Positions 6,706-10,630 of a stretch of 10,630 bases of DNA are shown in pieces. The notes beneath the pieces were generated by a model that had not been told where the DNA came from, made no database searches, and was given only the letters and a program-made list of their open reading frames with translations. This DNA comes from Firmicutes bacterium UBA5389 (GTDB lineage Bacteria; Bacillota; DTU025), in contig DHON01000066.1 of assembly GCA_002409965.1 (NCBI GenBank), positions 39,545-50,174 on the forward strand, written 5' to 3'. Each line of letters opens with the position of its first letter. The stretch's first letter is position 1. The position numbers were made by a program, and so were the translations under genes.

Positions 6706-6723
6706 GGCACGTGGGGAGGCGCG
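6695..6723 (+). promoter_or_regulatory. Hairpin sequestering the mgtA Shine-Dalgarno
   Basis: CGCGCCTCCCC (6695-6705) and GGGGAGGCGCG (6713-6723) form a perfect 11-bp stem with a 7-nt loop. The 3' arm contains the only SD-like run before mgtA (GGGGAGG, 6713-6719). The following bases, TTCACATATTC, are not a proper U-run, so SD sequestration is more likely than intrinsic termination. Confidence 0.65.
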
Positions 6724-6734
6724 TTCACATATTC

Positions 6735-9314
6735 ATGTCGTTTGCCACCGAAATGGCCGCGAGGCCTGGACGCAGCACACAGCTCAACTTGCCGCTTCCG
6801 GAGCTAATGGAGCGGCTGGCCGCGTCCAGCGATGGTCTTTCCACCGAAGAAGCCGAGGAGCGTCTCAGGAAGCACGGGAAGAATGAGCTCACCCATAGAA
6901 GGACCAGGCGGCCTGTGGTGTCGTTCTTGCTGCTGCTTGCAAGCCCTCTCAACCTGGTGCTGATTGCTGCCGGGGTGGTGTCGGCGTTCCTTGGCGAGAT
7001 GTCCGGAGCCATCATCATCGGCATCATGGTGCTGACCAGCGCCATCCTCGAGTTTGTCCAGGAGTACACATCCCAGCAGGCCGCGCAGAGACTGGCGCGA
7101 CAGGTGGCTGTCACGGCGACTGTGCTGCGCGATGGAGCGCCAGCGGAGATACACATGAGTGAGGTTGTCCCTGGCGATGTGATCTACCTGAGCGTTGGAG
7201 ACATCATCCCCGCGGACGCCCGGGTGCTTTCGGCGAAGGACTTCTTCGTGCATCAGGCGGCGCTCACAGGCGAGTCGATTCCGGTGGAGAAGGCGCCCTT
7301 CGAAGGGCCGCGCCCACACAACACTTCACTGCCTGATATGGATCATGTGGTCTTCTTCGGAACTAACGTGGTCAGCGGAACCGCGACTGCGCTCGTGGTG
7401 GAGACTAACGGCCGTACCGAATTTGGCCGCATCGCCAAAAGCCTCACAGCCGAGCGACCGGAGAGCGAGTTCCAGCGCGGCATCTGCGAGTTCACCCGGC
7501 TGCTGATGCGAGTGATCGGGCTGCTCGTGGTGTCCATCTTCGTGCTAAATGCGGCGTTGCATCGTGGGGCGCTAAACTCCCTGCTCTTTGCGGTGTCGGT
7601 GTCGGTGGGCATAACCCCCGAGCTGCTGCCGATGATCATCACGATCAACCTGTCCACAGGGGCTCGGGCGATGGCCAGGAACAAGGTGATCGTGAAGCGC
7701 CTGCAGTCCATACAGAACCTGGGGAGCATGGACATTCTGTGCACCGACAAGACGGGGACACTCACCGAGGGTCGGCTGGCCGTGCACTCGCACGTGGATG
7801 CCGAGGTCAATGAGTGCGAGCGCACGATGGAACTGGCGATGGTCAATTCCGTCTTTCAGGCAAGCATCAAGAACCCGATGGACGCGGCTATAGCTGCACA
7901 CGCTTCGCTCGATCTGTCGAGCTATACGAAAATAGACGAGATCCCGTTCGATTTCACGCGCCGGCGGATGTCGGTTGTCGTGGCGAAGGCCGGCCGCAGG
8001 ATGCTGATAACCAAAGGCGCGCCCGAAGGCGTGTTGGAGGCGTGCACTCGCGTAGAGCTGGGGACGTGCGGGACGGACGTGCGGGAGATGACCCCGGGGC
8101 TGAAGGCGGCCGCGATGGACGAATTCGTGAAGCTGTCATCGAACGGATACCGGGCGGTGGCCGTTGCATACAGGACCATAGGTAACGGCCGCGAGGTCTA
8201 TTCGATATCAGATGAGACGAATATGACCTTCGTCGGCTATGTGTCGTTCATCGACCCGCCCAAGGAGAGTACGCGCGACGCCCTGCGGCAGGCGGAGGCG
8301 CTGGGGGTCGAGATCAAGATACTTACGGGCGACAACGAATTGGTCACCACGCGAATATGCGAGCGAGTGGGGCTTGAAGTAAAGGGCGTACTCATGGGGC
8401 AGGACGTGGACGCCATGGGCGACGACGAACTCGCCCGCCGGGCCGAGCAGGCCACTGTGTGCGCGCGACTCAGCCCGGACCAGAAGAACAGGGTCATAGA
8501 CTCGCTGAAGAAGGCCGGGCATGTAGTCGGCTACATGGGAGACGGCATCAACGACGCGCCATCTCTTAGGACTGCCGATGTCGGGGTGTCAGTTAGCAAT
8601 GCTGTGGACGTTGCCCGCGAGGCGGCGGACATAATCCTTCTCGAGGAAGGCCTGCATGTCCTGGAGACAGGGATCGTGGAAGGCCGGAAGACCTTTGCTA
8701 ACACGCTGAAATACATCATGATGGGGACCAGCTCCAATTTCGGGAACATGTTCAGTGTTCCGGCAGCGTTGTTCCTCGTGCCATTCCTGCCCATGCAGCC
8801 GGTGCAGATACTCCTCAACAACCTGCTTTACGACTTCGCGCAGGTCACTATACCGACGGACAGGGTAGATGACGACTACATCTCTGAGCCGAGACGCTGG
8901 GACATCGGGTTCATCAAGCGGTTCATGATCGTGTTTGGTCCGATCAGCTCTTTGTATGACGTGCTTACTTACCTGGTGATGCTGTATGTGTTCCATGCGG
9001 ACGCGCCGCTGTTCCAGACAGGATGGTTCGTGGAATCCCTGGCCACGCAGACGCTTGTGATTCACGTCATTCGGTCGAGGCATAGCTTCCTGAAGAGTAG
9101 GGCGAGCGTGCCTCTGACGTTGTCGAGCCTAGCCGTGGTGGCAGTCGGGTTTGCGATTCCCTACACGACGATCGGCCGCTTCTTCGGGCTCGTTCCGCTT
9201 CCGACCGCGTTCTTCGCGGTTCTGGTGGCCATGACCGCGGCCTACCTGGGCATGGTTAGCGCTGTGAAGAGGGTGTTCTACCGGAAGGCCGGAGTGTGGG
9301 GATCTGGGATATGA
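6735..9314 (+). CDS. mgtA: Magnesium-translocating P-type ATPase, MgtA family (P3B)
   Basis: The 859-residue protein has the full P-type ATPase plan: N-terminal cytosolic part, M1-M2, actuator domain with LTGES (TGES 178-181), M3-M4 with ITPELLP (293-299), phosphorylation motif DKTGTLT with Asp338, nucleotide-domain KGAPE, hinge GDGINDAP (602-609), and six C-terminal membrane segments. The ITPELLPM motif, KVIVKRLQSIQNLGSMDILCT, NNLLYDFAQ and FQTGWFVESLATQTLV are typical of MgtA rather than Ca2+ or heavy-metal pumps. It imports Mg2+ at the cost of ATP and is usually induced by low Mg2+. ATG 6735 is chosen: the SD-like GGGGAGG (6713-6719) is 15 nt away, longer than normal. An in-frame GTG at 6711 lies in the hairpin and has no SD. 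The gene has its own promoter and structured leader. Confidence 0.95.
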   Translation: MSFATEMAARPGRSTQLNLPLPELMERLAASSDGLSTEEAEERLRKHGKNELTHRRTRRPVVSFLLLLASPLNLVLIAAGVVSAFLGEMSGAIIIGIMVLTSAILEFVQEYTSQQAAQRLARQVAVTATVLRDGAPAEIHMSEVVPGDVIYLSVGDIIPADARVLSAKDFFVHQAALTGESIPVEKAPFEGPRPHNTSLPDMDHVVFFGTNVVSGTATALVVETNGRTEFGRIAKSLTAERPESEFQRGICEFTRLLMRVIGLLVVSIFVLNAALHRGALNSLLFAVSVSVGITPELLPMIITINLSTGARAMARNKVIVKRLQSIQNLGSMDILCTDKTGTLTEGRLAVHSHVDAEVNECERTMELAMVNSVFQASIKNPMDAAIAAHASLDLSSYTKIDEIPFDFTRRRMSVVVAKAGRRMLITKGAPEGVLEACTRVELGTCGTDVREMTPGLKAAAMDEFVKLSSNGYRAVAVAYRTIGNGREVYSISDETNMTFVGYVSFIDPPKESTRDALRQAEALGVEIKILTGDNELVTTRICERVGLEVKGVLMGQDVDAMGDDELARRAEQATVCARLSPDQKNRVIDSLKKAGHVVGYMGDGINDAPSLRTADVGVSVSNAVDVAREAADIILLEEGLHVLETGIVEGRKTFANTLKYIMMGTSSNFGNMFSVPAALFLVPFLPMQPVQILLNNLLYDFAQVTIPTDRVDDDYISEPRRWDIGFIKRFMIVFGPISSLYDVLTYLVMLYVFHADAPLFQTGWFVESLATQTLVIHVIRSRHSFLKSRASVPLTLSSLAVVAVGFAIPYTTIGRFFGLVPLPTAFFAVLVAMTAAYLGMVSAVKRVFYRKAGVWGSGI

Positions 9315-9340
9315 TGGCTGGCAATCGGGCGGATATGACC

Positions 9341-9370
9341 TTGAAACGCCCATAGCAGCTGTGGTATAAT
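9341..9370 (+). promoter_or_regulatory. Promoter of tRNA-Lys
   Basis: -35 TTGAAA (9341-9346), an 18-nt spacer and a perfect TATAAT (9365-9370) preceded by TGG (extended -10). The predicted start is near 9377, about 15 nt before the mature tRNA. This is the strongest promoter in the window. Confidence 0.85.
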
Positions 9371-9391
9371 CACTTGCTGAAGGTATAGCGT

Positions 9392-9467
9392 GGGCCACTA
9401 GCTCAGTCGGTAGAGCACCGGACTTTTAATCCGGGTGTCGCGGGTTCGAGTCCCGCGTGGCTCACCA
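9392..9467 (+). tRNA. tRNA-Lys (anticodon UUU)
   Basis: The 76-nt gene folds as a cloverleaf. The acceptor stem GGGCCAC/GTGGCTC has one G-T pair, the discriminator is A, and CCA is encoded. The D arm contains AGCTCAGTCGGTAGAGC, the anticodon stem CCGGA/TCCGG frames the loop CTTTTAA with anticodon TTT, and the T arm is CGCGGGTTCGAGTCCCGCG. It decodes AAA and AAG. Five T residues (9468-9472) follow directly. A minus-strand pseudogene reading frame runs antisense through the tRNA. Confidence 0.97.
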
Positions 9468-9473
9468 TTTTTA

Positions 9474-9771
9474 TGCCCTGGGATCGCTTCAACGCCGCAA
9501 TCGTCCATGAGCTTCTCGTCATACAGCAACTCCGAAGAGGGCCCGTCCGCGAAGACCCTTCCATCTTTCAGCAAGATCGTGCGGTCACACACCTCCAACG
9601 CAAAGGCGATGCCATGGGTTGCGATCAGCTTTGTGTGCGGCAGCTTTCCAAGCAGTTGGATCAGGTTCCTCCTCGCCTTTGGATCGAGAAAGGCAGTCGA
9701 TCCGTCAAACAGCATGAAAGCTGGCTCCATCACGAGGACAGCCGCAATTGCCCGATGAGACTGCCCATGCG
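9474..9771 (-). pseudogene. Decayed 3' fragment of a CbiO-type ECF transporter ATPase
   Basis: Reading on the minus strand directly behind the DUF3842 stop, the frame gives AHGQSHRAIAAVLVMEP, then FMLFDGSTAFLDPKARRN, IATHGIAFALEVCDRTIL and KDGRVFADGPSSELLYDE. This is the C-terminal half of a CbiO/EcfA ABC ATPase, which normally reads LSGGQ...DEPTAFLDP...IATHD. About 140 N-terminal residues with Walker A and the Q-loop are missing. The signature LSGGQ is reduced to AHGQ, the Walker B Glu is Gly (DG for DE), and the H-loop Asp is Gly. No proper stop remains: the frame continues antisense through the tRNA to 9398. An ATPase without Walker A cannot work, so this is a pseudogene. It suggests a Co2+/Ni2+ ECF transporter once lay next to DUF3842. 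Confidence 0.8.
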
Positions 9772-10191
9772 CTACGCATTGATCTGCTCAATCACACATT
9801 GGAGAAGTTTGCCGATGGACAAGTCCGGCACACCTATCACAACATTGTCGCAGTGATTGACCGGTATCAGGATTCTCTTTGCGGAGCTCTGCCCGACAGC
9901 AACGGCCATTGCCGGTGTGATCTCTCCGAAAAGCGAATCGGCGATGACGATGCCGATGGGGCCGATGATGACATCGGCGTTTCTGCATGCCACGATCACG
10001 GCGTTTTCTCCCGTTGCGGCATTGTCGGCGCCGGCTTTCAACATGGCCGAGGTGGCGATGCTGTTGGTCCCGACTGCTGTGATGACTACACTCGCGCAGT
10101 TCGCTTTTATGCCGGTAATCAGCTGTTTTCCAATGCCTCCGCCCTGTCCGTCAATGATGGTGATGCGCAGACGCTTACGAGTGCCTTTCAT
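9772..10191 (-). CDS. DUF3842 family protein
   Basis: The 139-residue product begins MKGTRKRLRITIIDGQGGG and has a glycine-rich loop IDGQGGGIGKQ (13-23), GTNSIATSAMLKAGAD, TGENAVIV, DVIIGPIGIVIADS, MAVAVGQSSAKRILIPVN and a short C-terminal helix. This matches DUF3842, a small Rossmann-like family of Bacillota of unknown function; length is normal. A few basic residues precede the usual start of the family, but SD AGGAG (minus strand, 10203-10199) at 7 nt from the ATG supports this start. All conserved blocks are intact, in contrast to the broken CbiO fragment directly downstream. I recall this family often lying near Co/Ni-type ECF transporter genes, consistent with that fragment; this is memory, not computed. 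Confidence 0.85.
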   Translation of the reverse strand: MKGTRKRLRITIIDGQGGGIGKQLITGIKANCASVVITAVGTNSIATSAMLKAGADNAATGENAVIVACRNADVIIGPIGIVIADSLFGEITPAMAVAVGQSSAKRILIPVNHCDNVVIGVPDLSIGKLLQCVIEQINA

Positions 10192-10250
10192 AAGATCGCT
10201 CCTATCTACGCCAACGATGATGCATTGCGATGCGTGAGCCGGAGTCTATC

Positions 10251-10274
10251 GTGGACAACGTGTGTCCACACACG
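10251..10274 (-). repeat. Overlapping inverted repeats in the DUF3842 leader
   Basis: GTGGACA (10251-10257) pairs with TGTCCAC (10263-10269) around a 5-nt loop. CGTGTG (10259-10264) pairs with CACACG (10269-10274) around TCCA. The two share bases and cannot form together. TGAGC/GCTCA (10235-10239 with 10274-10278) could close the region. They lie 60-83 nt upstream of the DUF3842 ATG, as an operator or an RNA element. Confidence 0.5.
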
Positions 10275-10296
10275 CTCAACGCGGCTAGTACCACGA

Positions 10297-10305
10297 ATTC
10301 TATCA
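10297..10305 (-). promoter_or_regulatory. Tentative extended -10 promoter for DUF3842
   Basis: On the minus strand TGATAGAAT combines a TGn extension with TAGAAT (5 of 6 consensus). No good -35 box is found at 16-18 nt. The start would be near 10290, placing the inverted repeats in the early transcript. Weak call. Confidence 0.3.
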
Positions 10306-10357
10306 CGAAAGTCGAGAAGCGGAGACAGGCGATCCAGCTTGCAGGTGCCACACAATT

Positions 10358-10371
10358 GCATGACGTCATGC
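10358..10371. repeat. 14-bp perfect palindrome GCATGACGTCATGC
   Basis: The sequence equals its own reverse complement and is too tight to form a stable RNA hairpin, so a dimeric protein site is more likely. It lies about 55 nt upstream of the tentative DUF3842 -10 box. The regulator is unknown. Confidence 0.45.
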
Positions 10372-10499
10372 GTGAGCATCCCTGCACGATCCGAGTTCAC
10401 ATGAGAAGAACGGGCATCATGTGTATCATCGGGGGCGATGCCTACGCACTCAAATGCGTGGAAACACCAGGCGACAGCGATTGGCGCACAGAGAGAGCC

Positions 10500-10628
10500 T
10501 CAGGCGAGTCTGACCAGGCGGTTGCCCTGCCGCGCACTCCGTCCAAGCCCGTCCTTGCATGCGATGACAACAATCTGTACCTCGTCAAAGTCGTCCTTTG
10601 CGCGTTTGCGTGGCGGAGCGCGGTTGGC
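10500..10628 (-). CDS. Possible 3' end of an unrecognised protein gene (partial)
   Basis: On the minus strand one frame is open from the window edge to TGA (10502-10500), giving about 42 residues that include KDDFDEVQIVVIACKDGLG and end in NRLVRLA. T is rare in first codon positions and about 70 percent of third positions are G or C, as expected of coding DNA here. I do not recognise the family. The opposite strand is also open over the same codons from ATG 10401 to the window edge but lacks a good SD. Only the neighbouring sequence could decide. Confidence 0.3.
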   Translation of the reverse strand, partial: ANRAPPRKRAKDDFDEVQIVVIACKDGLGRSARQGNRLVRLA

Positions 10629-10630
10629 TG

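Larger units (their letters stand above)
10192..10499. other. Non-coding region upstream of DUF3842
   Basis: No convincing gene is seen in these 308 bases. They hold two overlapping inverted repeats (10251-10274), a tentative minus-strand promoter (10297-10305), a 14-bp palindrome (10358-10371) and two small hairpins: CATCG/CGATG (10427-10440) and CTACGCA/TGCGTGG (10442-10461, one G-T pair). Neither small hairpin has a T-run on either strand. I recognise no known riboswitch on either strand. Confidence 0.5.

Noticed and set aside
6695..6734. Intrinsic terminator before mgtA
   Set aside because: The stem is strong, but the following TTCACATATTC is not a U-run, and the 3' arm carries the SD, so translational control fits better.
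6711..6734. GTG 6711 as the mgtA start
   Set aside because: It lies within the hairpin loop and stem, has no SD upstream, and adds eight residues not expected in the family.
9468..9472. TTTTT after tRNA-Lys as an intrinsic terminator
   Set aside because: No separate hairpin precedes it other than the tRNA itself, so termination here cannot be supported.
9748..10404. A plus-strand frame of 218 codons
   Set aside because: It is antisense to the intact DUF3842 gene and to its leader; the DUF3842 frame has a good SD and clear family motifs.
10401..10630. A plus-strand open frame from ATG 10401 to the window edge (76 codons)
   Set aside because: There is no SD, no recognisable motif and T-rare third-position symmetry suggesting the antisense frame; not enough to list as a gene.

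Overview
The window reads as a chromosomal segment of a GC-rich Bacillota, probably a deep-branching clostridia-like spore former. This rests on the gene order rpsR / MazG-like / yybS / rplI / lonC / dnaB, strong AGGAGG ribosome-binding sites, TTG and GTG starts, and a LonC of the type found in spore formers. No genus can be named from the sequence alone.

Layout. Positions 1-171 hold the 3' end of rpsR, followed by a strong hairpin terminator (247-284). From 433 to 6455 on the plus strand runs a tightly packed block: MazG-like protein, YybS/DUF2232 membrane protein (TTGA overlap), ribosomal protein L9, LonC protease, replicative helicase DnaB (start next to the lonC stop) and a secreted alpha/beta-hydrolase lipase 14 nt behind dnaB. 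A sigma-A-type promoter at 6482-6510 then drives a roughly 220-nt leader and an MgtA-type Mg2+ P-type ATPase (6735-9314). A second, near-consensus promoter serves tRNA-Lys(UUU) at 9392-9467. Beyond the tRNA the minus strand carries an intact DUF3842 gene (9772-10191) followed by a frame-open but decayed 3' fragment of a CbiO-type ECF-transporter ATPase, which abuts the 3' end of the tRNA. The last 130 bases may contain the 3' end of another, unrecognised minus-strand gene.

Most interesting point. The mgtA leader looks like a complete regulatory switch. A 31-codon upstream ORF with its own Shine-Dalgarno (SD) sequence lies ahead of an 11-bp hairpin that buries the mgtA SD. A near copy of the SD arm (GGGGAGGAGCG, 6642-6652) lies inside the upstream ORF and can pair instead with the other arm (CGCGCCTCCCC, 6695-6705), freeing the SD. 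The arrangement is analogous to, but shows no clear sequence homology with, the enterobacterial mgtL leader peptide system, and I do not recognise it as a known M-box riboswitch.

A second unusual translation start is at rplI. The only good SD lies about 50 nt upstream of the L9 ATG, and a perfect 9-bp hairpin between them would bring the two to about 10 nt apart; alternatively the SD serves a five-codon mini-ORF.

How the genes fit together. The main block combines ribosome components (S18, L9), replication (DnaB), protein quality control (LonC) and poorly characterised membrane and nucleotide-related proteins. The gdpP/yybT gene that usually sits between yybS and rplI in Bacillota is missing. 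The distal part concerns divalent metals: MgtA, and the remnant of a Co/Ni-type ECF transporter.
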